Shown here in pieces: positions 48,318-60,270 of a stretch of DNA of 64,000 bases. This stretch comes from Amphirosellinia nigrospora (Eukaryota; Ascomycota; Sordariomycetes; Xylariales; Xylariaceae): positions 9,521,569 through 9,585,568 of the forward strand of contig SCHM01000002.1 of the NCBI GenBank assembly GCA_004123355.1, in the 5' to 3' direction. The position numbers and the translations under genes were made by a program. The first letter of the stretch is position 1, and the number at the start of each line of letters is the position of its first letter. The notes beneath the pieces were generated by a model. It was given only the letters and a program-made list of their open reading frames with translations, was not told where the DNA came from and did no database searches.

Positions 48318-50783
48318 ATGGTTGCGTCGCACAGCCCTCACGGCTCCTCTAATGGCGGATCTATCAAGCCCCTGGTGAACCGCGTTTCGCAAAGTAAGAG
48401 CCCTTACGTGCGGGCCAGGCGCCAACAGCTCCGTAGCCTGGCAACTTCTAGATGATGAGGCCGTGAGCCGTGCCACTTCTGAGAACAAGCTCATCTTTCT
48501 CAGTATAGGCTTCCTTGCATCCCACCGTAGGCCTAACACCCGAATCCTACTCTTCCCCGACTAGATCCGCTAACCGCAACCCCCCAGACTGCCATCTAGC
48601 CCATGTCGAGTCCTTCTCCGATCCTACGCTCGCCGCCCTTCTCAACAAAGAGTTCATACCTATCCTTATTGATCGAGAGGAGTATCCCAACTATGACTAC
48701 ATATATATGAAATACAATGAGTCTCTCAATAGTGTGGGGGCTGGCCGCTGAACGTTTTTCTCACGCCCGATCTCGAACCCGTCTTCAGTGGCACGTACTG
48801 GGCGCCTCCAGGTGCTACAAGTAGTGCTTCCAACGCCGACGAGACCGACGGTACCGATAGGCCACTGGACTGGCTCACTGTGGTCAAAAAGGTACACTTC
48901 CTCCTGGAAAGACGAGGAGTCGCGTGTTTCGGGAAGAGGCTCAGCAAAACTGCATCGAACTAGCACAGTTATAAGTGAAGGCATGGTTCGACCATCCATT
49001 GGATGGCCCTGGAGCACAACAGAACATGCCCGCTGTCGACTACGCCCAAGACTTGGATGGGGAGCTTGACCTAGAACAGATTGAGGGCCTTCGCACGGAT
49101 TACTAGGACTTTCGACTACCCATTTGGTGGCTTTGGTCAGCAGGACAAGTTTCTCACACCTCAAAACTCTCCATTATGCTCAGAGCCACACACTTTCCGC
49201 CCGAGGTTCAGGACGTGGCCGGACCCAAGGATGCACATTTATTAGTGACTCGGCTCTTCATACCTTGCGCCGTATTGTCCACGGTGCCGTCCACGATCAT
49301 ATAGGCGGAGGTTTTCATCGTCATTCAGTCACAAGAGATTGGTCTCTGCCGTCATTTGAAAAGATGCTCATCGACAACGCTCTTCTTCTAGGTTTATTTC
49401 TAGACGCATGGCTTCTTTCGGGCGGAAATTCCCAAGATGAGCTCGCGGATACAGTGAAAGAGGTGGGATTACATCACAAGCGAGACTATGATGTCCAGCC
49501 AGGGTGGGTTCTTCACTAGTGAGGCAGCTGATTCTTATAACAAGAGAGGTGACCTGGCTATGCGTAATGGCGCCTTTTACCTATGGACGAGAAAGGAGTT
49601 TGATACAGCTGTTGACGATGTAATCGAGATCGAGGTTGCTGCGGCCTACTGGGACGTTCAGGCTGATGGAAATGTCGATCCGATGCACGACCCCCTTGAT
49701 GAATTCCTGAATCAGAACGTCTTACGGATTGCGAAGACACATGCCAGGCTCAGCAAGCAGTTAGGTCTCTCGACCGCTGATGTGAAACATCGTATCGCGT
49801 CTGCTAGAGAAAAGCTTCGTGTTTATCGTGAAAAGGAGCGTGTTCGCCCAGTCATCGATACAAAGATAGTGACAGCTTACAATGGCATGGCTATTGTAGC
49901 TTTATCTCGAGCCAGCGCTGTTTCTTCATTATCTAGACCCTGAGCGAGCAGCTAAATATCTAGCGGCTGCCAAGAACGCAGCACAGTTTATCAAGATGCA
50001 ACTATGGGATAGTAACCGAAGGATACTATACCGAGCATACTGTGATGGTTGCTTTAATACTACCGGCTTTGCGGAGGACTATGCCTACCTAATCGAGGGA
50101 TTGATAGAGCTCTATGAGGTTACAGCAGACGAGGCATGGCTTCAATGGGCCGATGAATTGCAATCGGTCCAGATAACCGATTCTACGACGACACACCGTC
50201 GATGGCAACGAACGCAAACGCTAAGTGCGGAGGCTTTTATTCAAGTACACATGATGCGCCCCACACTATCCTTCGTGTGAAGGAAGGTATAGACGGTTCG
50301 CAGCCATCAGTGAATTCAGTCTCGGTTTCCAATTTATTCAGACTTGGCGCGTTACTTAACGACAAAAAATACACTTACCTGGCAAAGGCGAGCGTGAATG
50401 CTTTCAGCGCAGAGATTCTGGAACATCCTAATCTCTTTCCAGGCCTACTATGTGGCATCATACCATGGCGGCTCGGAGGTCGGCACTGGGTCTCTGTGGG
50501 TGATAATGACATCGCCAAGTCACTCTTCCATAGAGCTCCTCGCGCGGCCCTATCAACACTTCGTTATCATGACCGGCAGAACACCAACTCGTGGCTTGGG
50601 ACGGATCCAAGTCTGAGGCTGGAAGAAACAGGGACCTATACACAGTCCAACGGTAATCCCAGCGTATTTCGCAAGATCAATGCCAGCGATATGCCATGGA
50701 CTCAGGCCCCAGCATTGACCACTGACACCACTGCTAATAGCCCTGGTGAGGCCGCTGCAGTGTCCACAGTCTCAGGCTCTTAG
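48318..50783 (+). CDS. DUF255 / SPATA20-like thioredoxin-fold protein
   Basis: Large protein with an N-terminal thioredoxin-like domain and an (alpha/alpha)6-barrel-like C-terminus (YyaL/SPATA20 family); function in fungi is unknown. The start at 48318 gives [13 protein letters not shown], then [38 protein letters not shown], an intron (about 48527-48589), then [39 protein letters not shown] and [20 protein letters not shown]. Later parts read [91 protein letters not shown] and [12 protein letters not shown]. At least five indels are needed (one near 48738 in a G run). The usual CHWCH site reads as SHHCH here, so the first cysteine is missing. Confidence 0.84.
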
Positions 50784-51840
50784 GCCTAAACGCAGGGCCA
50801 GCTGAAGATTCCATGTTGTTATGTTTGGAGATAATACGCCTCGCTCATTAATCGCACGATACACCCCATGGACTATACTTCAAACGAGTAGGTTCAAGTA
50901 ATTTGGTTTCCTATGACTTTGTCTATCTTACATGGTTAGGTACTTTCAAGGATGGGACATTTCATAGATGATTCTCTGTACATCACGACAGACTGTGACA
51001 TTAAATCATATGCATAGATTTGCGGGCGGTTATGGGATAAGTTGCACTTAATTTTAGGTACAATTGATGAATGATTTATGAATGCTATTGACTTTGCGAT
51101 GAACTATTTAACCCTATCAATATCACAAATGAACAGTTGACATACCTCCCGCCCTCCTCTTTTCATAGAAGAATGTATTGCCAGTAAAATATATGATATA
51201 CATCGACACACTCCCATCCCTTAGGTATACATACAACATACATACGTACCTAGGCAGATATGAACTACCCTGGCCAGCTTCTAATGCCACGCGCTATAAG
51301 CTAGACCTCAAGATTAATCAAAAATACGGTAAGCACACTTACCTTGCGGCATGGAAGTAAACGCAAGTTATCAGCTCTCAAGGCATATCACACAAACACG
51401 CTGCAATATCCCGCTTTTAACATCATAAAACATGATCTGTTCAATCAACAAAATATTAAAGAATCATATTTAGTTGTACATACGAACTAAAATCTACAAG
51501 CCCTCATCCGAATTCAAACAAACGACAAGGGGTTGTTGGGTACTAACACATTCCGCGATCATCGCAATTGTTGCTATTGCTTCTCCACCCATCCCGAATA
51601 TCCCTCGTTCTCGAGCCGGAACGGGAAAGAGAAGGGAAGAGCTGGACAAGAGGAGAACTAAAGAACGAGAAGAGAAGAAGAGTAAAGTGATCGGCCATGA
51701 CAATTTCTGGTGGATAAGTACTTGTGTGGGACGAGGCAAAGAATCGAGAGGGTTTGTGGATTGACGTAATAGTATAGAGACGAGGAACGAAGGGAAGACA
51801 CACACGCCCATACAGAGAGTGGAGAAGAGATATCAACATC
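50784..51840. other. Intergenic region between convergent genes
   Basis: AT-rich 3' flanks of the DUF255 gene and the mucin-like gene. No gene recognised; the open frames here are low in complexity. Confidence 0.5.
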
Positions 51841-54607
51841 CTATCGCGCAGTAGGTCGCACCTTTGTCGTCGTCGCAAACGTCGTCGCCAGAGGCGACAA
51901 CGACGACATCGCGAGCGGACTGACGACGGTGGACGGGTGGATGGACACCTGGTCCAGCCACACGATATTCTGCGGCGCCTCATTCAAGCTATAGCTGAAC
52001 ATGAGCTGGAGGAGGCGATCGCGGGTGATGTAATCGATGGTGATGAGGGTCCACTCTCCCAGCCTATTCGCCTGTCTCCTTGCCACCTCGTCGTCGTCTC
52101 TCGTGCTCATGATGGCGGCGGCGGTGGTGGTGTTGAGGCGGCCCTCGGAAGGTCCCCCGGGCCCGAAGTCGAAGGCGCTGAAGTTGCGCAGCAGCTGCCC
52201 GTTGGCCGACAGCTCCAGGCTCGCGCCGTTGGCCGCCGCGAACCGGACGAAGAAGGAGACGCGCAGCTGCGCGCCCGGACGGCTGAAGACGAGGTCGGAG
52301 CGCAGCCGGAGGTTCTCGAGCAGGTTCTGCGTCTGCGCGTTGGCCGACATGCTCACGGCGAACGAGGTGCAGCTCCCGTTCGCCCCGCCCAGGCCGAAGA
52401 AGGGGAGTGCGGAGGACGGCGAGAGCGAGCTCGAGAGCGCGTAGTCGGTGCTGAAGAGGTCGACTAGGTCCAGGCTCCAGGGCGATAGCCCGGTCTCGAA
52501 GTCCCCGTTGTCTAGGATCCCCGTGTCTTCGGGGTAGACTTGCATGTCCCGCTGCCGCTTGGTGGGGATGCCGTGCTGGATGGGCTGCTGGATGTGAGGG
52601 TGCCGGTGCCGGGTGGTGAGGTCGAGGTGGGAGGGAGTGTGAGTGTTGGTGTTGTTATGCTAGATGTGAGAGTCCCTGTGTTGGGGAGTGAAGTCAGGCT
52701 TGAGGGAAACGAGAGCGTTGGTGTTGATATTGTTGGTATGGTTTCTAAATTCGAAAACGTGCTGCTGGATGTGAGCGCCCCTGTGTTGGAGGGTGAAGTC
52801 AAGGTTGAGAGAAATGTGGATATTGGTGTTGATATTGTTGGTATAGTTTCTAGATTCGAAAATGTGGTGCTAGTCGTAATTGTAGTGACGGAGGAAGACG
52901 CTGATTGTGATGAGACTGGCGATGTTGATGTACTCATGCCTCCTCCGCCATTGCTGCTGCTCGTCCTGTGCCGCTTCCCCCTGATTGAGAGCCAGGAGGG
53001 GGCGATGACGACGACGGTGACGATCCAGTGCTCGTCGACATGGAATTTGTCATTGAAACACCCGTTGTGGTTGAGTTGGGAGACAGCGTTGTCGACGACA
53101 AAGTTGAACCCGGAGGCAGTCCTGAACCCGAACCTGATGAGAGGGTGTTCGTTCCACTCGATGATGAAGATGTGGCTGATCCCAATCCCGACGTAGGCGT
53201 AGTCGCCCCTGAGTTCGTGCCAGATGTGTCAGTTGGTAGACTCCCCGTCGTCGTAGTGGCGTTGCCGGGAACACCCGAAGTCCAGCTAGACGTCGCGACC
53301 GTCGTGATCGAGCCTGAGATAGTCACTGGTGCCGATGTTGTCGCTGACGTGTCAGTGTTCGTAGCACCTCCACTCATCGAGCTGAGGATTATGGATATTG
53401 TCGACGTGATTGGTACCGTGTTCGGATTCGTGCTAGTAACGGTTGTGAGGACCTCCGAGTTGGAAGACGCACTACTTGCGCTTGTGGTTGTCGTTGGGAC
53501 GGTGTTTATTGTTGTATTCTCTCCTGAACCTGGAAGGCTGGTTTGGGAAGTCATCGTAGAGGCGGTCTGTGTCGCCCCCGTGTTGGGACTGCCTGTTGAA
53601 CTGGTGATAGGGGTGCTCGCGCTACCCGAAATCGTAGATGAGCTGCCGCTGTTGGATGGCATAGTTGCAGTTGAGTTAGAGGAACCACTACTCATACTGT
53701 TCGAGATTGTGGTTGATATTGGCGTTGAGCCGGTGGCGCTCCAAGAAGGGGAGGTAGAACTGTCGGTGATTATCAATGTCGTGTCTATATTCGATGCACT
53801 GATCGACGATGAAGGTGCCGACACGCCCGAGGTCTGCGTGCTGGAGCCCGATGTGCCAGACGAGCTCATTGTTGTTCCACCTCCACCAGCCGCGGAAGAA
53901 GATATCGAGGTAGTAGGCAGTATCGATGAAGGTAAGCCGGACGAGCCTCCTGGAATAGAGCTCTGTGTTGTCAAGGAAATAGCAGACGTCGTCTGCCCGA
54001 CGGGGACCGTGATGCTGCCAGAGATCGTAGTAATACCAGCTGACCCGCTGGTCCCCATCATGGCACTGCTAGCCGAGGGCCCAGAAGAGGGATTGGTAGA
54101 CGTAGATGCTGATGGACCAGACAAGCCAGAGGAGCTGGCCGTCGCCGTGGGGATGCTGCTCAGCGGCGGTGGGAATGTGAACCCGGGGTAAGACGAAGCC
54201 ACTACGGAAGAAGGGCAAAGAGTTGAACAAGAAGAAGTCCATGGCGGCAGTTCACGGGGCATCGACAGGCCGCGATATAGGGTTCGTTGTTAGCAATACC
54301 ACATGCTGCCGTGGCCTGTGGCGGGTAGTTCGTAGCGCCGTACGCCCCTACGGTTGAGCAGAACTTGACGGCTTCTCCCAAGGCTGTGGGATTATCACAT
54401 GGGAACAACGCTCTATAGCAGCTAGGTGAACGATAATGTGTTAATTACTTTTGATACGTAGAAGAGAGGGTGAAGCATGGTAACTGATTCAGCCCGGAAG
54501 ACGTACGAAGCATCGACTCCACCGCATTGGGCTCTCACGCCAGCAAGGAGTATAAAGAGCGAAAACAAGCGCCAGCCTCTCGGCTCTCCTGACAGTGAGC
54601 CAGACAT
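51841..54607 (-). CDS. Mucin-like secreted protein with C-terminal carbohydrate-binding-like domain
   Basis: A likely cell-surface or secreted glycoprotein. The start at 54607 gives the signal peptide region RGWRLFSLFILLAGVRAQ before CGGVDASY. After an intron comes a cysteine-rich domain (LFPCDNPTALGEAVKFCSTV, ATAACGIANNEPYIAACRCP, SCSTLCPSS). A roughly 550-residue Ser/Thr-rich, proline-spotted segment follows, ideal for O-mannosylation, with the imperfect repeat TFSNLETIPTISTP. The C-terminal domain starts DNGDFETGLSPWSLDLVD, as in CBM4/9-like jelly rolls, and continues to PQNIVWLDQVSIHPS. Frame changes are inferred near 54262 (C run), 52930 and 52550; each keeps the Ser/Thr-rich or domain reading. 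No clear GPI signal or membrane anchor at the end. The 5' splice junction is not settled. Confidence 0.68.
52590..52870. repeat. Imperfect tandem repeats inside the mucin-like gene
   Basis: Three copies of a ct(g/a)gatgtgag...tg(t)tgg block begin at 52590, 52660 and 52765. The second and third units share long near-identical stretches such as gttggtgttgatattgttgg and ttctaRattcgaaaaYgtg. On the coding strand they give the repeated ETIPTISTP peptide. Confidence 0.8.
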
Positions 54608-56253
54608 AGTGGCAAGTAGTGCTGCCGGGTGCAGCAAAAATGTATTTAAAGAAAGACAACGTAGTTCTCTGAGGAGAGACGAATATAGCGAGCGAAAGAA
54701 TGGTTTCGAAGTCGACGAGGAGTAAAGGCCTCCTTAAACAGTGTAGGAAACTGGTGTAGCTTCTTGCTACTTATAATGCAACACATCCCCATCGTCTGCC
54801 CATCTCTTTCCTATCAGGAGGCAACTTGCGCGAGCTGGGTCGCTAACCAGCTGCATGTCTAAACTTCTTCATGATTGTGACATTACACAAGAAGAGCAAA
54901 GTCACGCACGACAAGTAATTCAGCCAATAGAAAACCATGTCTCTGTCTCCCAACACGAGAAACCTCTCGTTTACTGCGAGAGGGGAGGTCTCAGAAGCAG
55001 TCTTTTCAGCCCTCGGTTGAATTAAATGACTTGGGATGAGGCCGGTTGTGAACGATGCATCGATACAGACTCGACTCTTTGAGACCTCGACGCATGCTGC
55101 GCGACGATTGTGAGTCAGATGCATTTGATGTTGTCGTCGTAAGCTTATCTTCCATCCCAAAGTGGATGTGAGATCTAAGAGATATTGAAACCAAACCTGC
55201 ACTTTGTCCTCCTCTCCTTTTGCGTGGTGGCGATTGCGCATGATGTGTAAGTAGATTAGCTAGTAGGCCAATAAGAAACAGCTCACTATTTCGAGGCCGA
55301 GGCGATTTCAAGCAAAAGAAGAATAAACGTGTGGATGTTATCGTATTTAGAAGTTATGTCGTATACGATGTACGTCTTGGGGGAGTTGTATGAAACCCAG
55401 CGTGAAATTCTAGGACTATGGCTGATGACGCCTGTAATGCCGAGACATAGCGATGTGTTACTTGCATCCTAGGTATTGCTCACCCTGGTAGAAAGACAAG
55501 GAGAATATTGGAACGTAGAGTCATACTAAAATGTTGTTGAAGCAGATGAGAACGGCTGTAATTATTTGAACTGGTTATCTAATTCCCAGATTCAGGACCT
55601 ATTTGACGATTCCTCCCGATTTCTGACCAACAGGCCATATGAAAAGATATCTCTACCTAATAACCACAACGCTGCGTAGACGGGCGCTTGATTTGCAATT
55701 GGGTCCATGTGTCTCCTTCCAGATCTAGCTGACTCACCGGTAGGAATATATTAGATCTGTCTGTTGATGACATCGGTATCGTATGTTTTTCATGCTTTAT
55801 AGAAGAGTCATCATTGAACTCGTATAATTATCGTTAGAATTATTATGCTGAGACGTAAGATTATTGCAGAAAAGAAAGACAAATTGGACCCAGTTCTTCA
55901 ATGACCGGATGCCCCCGGAACTTAATCAAGTGCTACGAGGCAGTGCGTACTTGTTCTTAAGCTGACCTTGCCATGTTCCGTGTTTGTGGTCCTAGATATC
56001 TTTTTGTCGGAAATATCGGTTGATCTTAGACTGTCTGTCCACTGGTTAAGGGGGCCGCAATCGTAGCAATGTAGAATAAGATGGCACAGCGGCTACAATC
56101 CAAGACAAGCACTCCTCTTTAGGCGCCTTGAGAAAGAAAGACACTGAGGGATAGGCGAGCAAGCCTTTCTGAATAAATATTATATATTTTCTCATATGGT
56201 ATATGGACTTGCTGGGCTCTTGTCTCATATTAAGCACCTTTCCACATCTCCTA
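54608..56253. other. Intergenic region, no gene accepted
   Basis: Upstream of the mucin-like gene and downstream of the ankyrin-CorA gene. Overlapping minus-strand frames at 54843-55311 include a hydrophobic stretch (MVFYWLNYLSCVTLLFLCNV) but have no supporting structure. AT-rich elsewhere. Confidence 0.45.
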
Positions 56254-59200
56254 TTAAGGCATTCCGCTCTCCAGATCTGAAGCCAAGCCCCTGGGCCTCA
56301 TTCCGGCGCCCACACCACGCTCAAAGCTAGGTCGAGCCGCCCAGGTGACATTATTGCCATTCCCGCTCCCGAGGCTCGTCTTCCTCCAGCGTCCGGGGGG
56401 TGAGCGGGCACGGCCGTACATTTCATCACCTCGGTCACGACTGTGATACCTCGGCCTCATGTCTGCTTTATTGGAATTATGGTGGATACCATCCCATTCA
56501 CCTGGACGACTGGGCGGTGGGAGGTAGTACTCCTCCCGGCGTGACGAGAAGGAGGGCTTCGGAAACTCGGTCTTCTCGCGCGTGAAGGTGGCTGGTAGAC
56601 CCGTCGTGGGATACATGTCATCTTCATCCTTTCGGGCACGTTTCTTCTTCGCCCGGCTCGGACTGGACGTGCTCCCGACCATCTCCCTAACGTATGAGAA
56701 GAGGTTTATGGCGCCATCAGAAATCTCTCGGACCGTAAACGCCAGCGCGACAAGTGGTATGCTAATCGCGAAGCCGATACCGAACAAGTACTTGCTGACG
56801 TACGGAATTGAAAGCGGCGTCCTCTCTTCCCACTCGACGAAGTTGATCGCGAAGAAGGACGCGATAAACGATAGTGGCAGGAATATAATCGTCACAATTG
56901 TGAATACCATGATGGTTTGCCCCTGCTTGGCGGCGATGACTGCCTGGTCGCCAGCAAACCGCGCTTCGAGAGCGTTGCTGTGCTTCTGCTTGAGATCCAG
57001 TAAGTCGGTCAGGCTGTCATAGAGCGACAACGCCTGTCTGTCCATACGGCTGACATCTTTCTGCTTAGCGTCGATGCCACGCTTTTGCTCACCCGCGCGC
57101 CGCCGCATTTCTGACACCACGGCGTCGGTCGTGCGGCGTGAGCCCTCGCCGCGCACTTCTTCCGTCACGAAACCCTCGAGATAGGTGACAGTTTGAAGTT
57201 GTGCGTCGAGGATTCCCATGATAATGTTAAGTTCATCACGAATGTCCTTGATCTCAGCTAGTAGAGAAGTCTCGACCCCGATGTCCAACAATGCATCTGG
57301 GAACTGGTCGGCGCCATCCTCGTCTCCGTTCTCGTGGTCTGCGTTTGATCCAATTAGGGAGGATCTACTTGTGCGCCGCCGCCGGTGGCGCTGTAGCCAC
57401 TCCGCCGACTGCGCCGAAGCGCGATTGAAGCGGCTAAAGAGCCGACTCTCGCGGTCTGTGACCACTCCTATCGAGCTTTCAAACATGTCTAGAAATTGGT
57501 AATTCTGGTCGTCGAGCCGGCTGTGATCGAACATGCCTGAACACCGACTTGTAATGAGCATGGCGAGGTCATAAACGGACTGAATCGGGGGTCTAGTTTC
57601 GCATTCGTCTCCTCAATGATACCATCTAGAACATTCAATGGGTCATTCTTGGGTTGATCCCACCGTTGGGGGAAACACGTGATGACCAGATCTAAGAAGC
57701 GTAAGTTCGTAATTGCTGCAAATGTCAGGGAGAAGCTCCATACCTTTCCCAATAACCCAGAGCCAAAGTTGATCCACCATAAAAACCTTTTTCTCAATCC
57801 CGTATCTCTTGCAGAAACGATACACGACTCTGCCCCAACCAGTTAGTAAATGATGGGATAAGGAGCGAACGGTGGTAACTCATACTGATCTGTGTCTCGA
57901 GCCGAGGTATCGATACCGTGATAGAAGAATTGATCGAGTGTTCTGGCGCGGATGCAGTGGCGGCGTGCTATTTAAGTATGCCTTGATAAGCAGAGAATCT
58001 CTGCTAGGGGGAACGACGTGCGGCTGCTGTTCATGCACGTATTTGACGGCGTGGCTCATATTTTGCCGCCTTTCATCGGTTTCGTAATGTAAGAAGGGCA
58101 TCTATACCCCGTATCAGTAGAGGACTTCAAAACTTAAGCAAAACAGGCGTCCTACAAAGACCACAATTTTCCCATGGGAGGCGGCGTGACGTGGCGTATC
58201 CAAGGAAGAGATAATGAGATCTTCCCATTCCCACTTCCACTTCCGCTCCCACCACTCGCGGCGCTGTCTTGCCTTTGAGGAGGATTACCAGGAGGTCCTT
58301 TAGCACGCTTAGCCCTCTTCGGATGACGTTCGGCAATCTGCTCAGCTTTGCCCTTCTTTTTCGTTTCCGGCTTTGGTGTCGATTTATCTTGGATATCTGA
58401 GGGATTCCGTGAAATGGAGGCCTCGCCGTCTTGTGACGACTTGATACTGGGCTCCGTTGGGTCTTCGGTTAGGGTGGTTAGTGGCATCTTCCTTTTTATC
58501 CGGGCCATCTCTTCGTGGCGACGGATGCGATGACGAAAGTTCGCATGAAATGGGCGTGCGCAAATGGCCCCTACCACACTGGAGGTTAGTGATCGTGATT
58601 TGGGTGGGATCAGATGTGTGAAAGACTATAGATACATGATTTCAGCCTAAGCAAGCAAGAACCTCAGTGCCACTAAACACTCAGAATGAGAACATGAGCC
58701 CAGAATTACCTACTTTATGTTCCTGGTCAAACATTTCTCTAATGCCTTGAAGGATTCTATATCCCTATGCCGGCTTCTATAAAGACTTGGCCAATAGGGT
58801 CTAGTGATGTGTAAGTATGTAAAATGTCACAAAAGAGGACGAGGACGCGTGAAAGTACCTCAACCATGCAATCTAGAACTCAACGTTAGCCGATGTCTCA
58901 GCAAGCACGAGAGGGAATCACATATACATTATTGGCAGGAGATGAATCCATCTAAAGTCAGGTTATAGTGTATGTTCTTCGTCAAAGTTGAGACCCGCGG
59001 CTTATCAAGTTCATTATTCCAGCCGTACAACAGGTCGTAGACAGAGTACTTAGATACAAGCTGCTTCTTTTCGAACTGCCCGAAGTCCACCACCGTCGCC
59101 TCAAACGCCTTGCAGGCGCTTTCTTCAAGCTCAGACAGTCTATCCGCCGTCCGTGCAGGCGATAGTAGTTGAACGATGGTCGCGTGGTGCTTCTCAGCGG

Positions 59201-60270
59201 CGCAAAGCATCGGCGTTCGATCAAAGCCGTCCTTCAGGGCAGTATTGACATCCGGTCGTCTCAGCAGAAGCTTGACAATATCTTCAAAGCCGTTGAATGC
59301 AGCCCAGCTGTTAGTATAAGGTCAGTTTCAGGGGCGCCATACAAAGAGATGGGGGTGAGCTGAAGGGCACGTACTGTAGGGGTGTCATCCCGTTCGATAG
59401 CTCAGCATTCACCCTCGCTCGAGTTTCAAGCAATAAAGCAACAACAGAGATATGTCCGCTCTGCGTAGCGTTATGCAGAGGCGTCCAGCCTCCGTCACTC
59501 GTAGCTTCGGGATCAGCGCCGTGACTGAGCAGCAATCTTACCATATCATCACGATGTTCTTTATCATTGCTTTCAGCTGACAGGTGGAGCGCTGTCCGTC
59601 CACGATTGTTCGCTGCGGTGACATCAGCACCATTTGCCAGCAGAAACCTCGAGAGCTCAATATTGCTGTTGGTAGCAGCCCACAGAAGCGGTGTGCGGCC
59701 TATCTGATCGCGCACCTCAATATCGGCTCCATGTCGGTGTAGCAAGCGCAAAGTCCCGGTTGTCCATTTCGCCTTTGTGTTCTTTTCAGACGCAAGATAG
59801 AGAAGCGGTGATCTGCCCTCTTTGTCCTTGGCATTTACATCGGCGCGACCGCCAATCAAGGCCTCGATGACCTTGTCATGGCCCTTGATAGCGGCAATGA
59901 ATAAGGCCGTCTGGCCGAGGCGGTTACGGGCGTTAGGATCGGCATTGTGGGCAAGTAGCTCGGAGACGACGGCGACATTACCACCCTCGGCGGCCTTTAC
60001 GAGAGCGGGGATCTCGGCGTCGCGCTTGGGGTTTACGTCGGCGCCGTACTCGATCAGGAGACGCACAATAGAGAGTTTGCCGCGGGCGGCAACCTTCTGC
60101 AGTCCCTGGCGAAGGGCATCGAGGTCGGTAGTCGAGGTCCAAGGAGGTTCCTCAGCAAGAATATCGCGGACGCGTGCTTCGTTCGCTTGAGCCGAGGCGG
60201 CAATGATTCGTAGGTGGCGCGGGTCAGGCTGGCTGCTCGCAACGCTGGCTCGCGGCGAGGGGGAGGCCAT
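56254..60270 (-). CDS. Ankyrin-repeat and CorA-like membrane protein, one multi-exon gene
   Basis: A fungal fusion of ankyrin repeats with a CorA-like transport domain. The start at 60270 gives MASPSPRASVASS; about eight ankyrin repeats follow (LSIVRLLIEYGADVNPKRD; GQTALFIAAIKGHDKVIEAL; GRTPLLWAATNSNIELSRFL; GWTPLHNATQSGHISVVALL). Intron 59308-59375 joins MTPLQ to HWAAFNGFEDIVKLLLRR. Then VSKYSVYDLLYGWNNELDKP and FRWIHLPANN, a linker typical of this fusion, KALEKCFDQEHK and ARPFHANFRHRIRRHEEM, then MPFLHYETDERRQNMSHAVK, RFCKRYGIEKKVFMVDQLWL, DLVITCFPQRWDQPKNDPLN and MLITSRCSGMFDHSR. Two C-terminal helices, FTIVTIIFLPLSFIASFFAI and FGIGFAISIPLVALAFTV, are the CorA pair; the GMN motif is replaced by AIN. 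Several more introns and one-base losses (near 58945, 58790) are needed. Cation specificity is unknown. Confidence 0.83.

Noticed and set aside
53028-54191. 387-codon plus-strand open frame rich in Val, Glu and Asp
   Set aside because: It is the antisense shadow of the Ser/Thr-rich mucin-like gene; skewed codon content leaves the opposite strand free of stops. No domain or splice signal supports it.
54843-55311. Small minus-strand membrane protein gene
   Set aside because: Overlapping frames with one hydrophobic stretch, no start context, no splice-consistent extension and no recognisable family.
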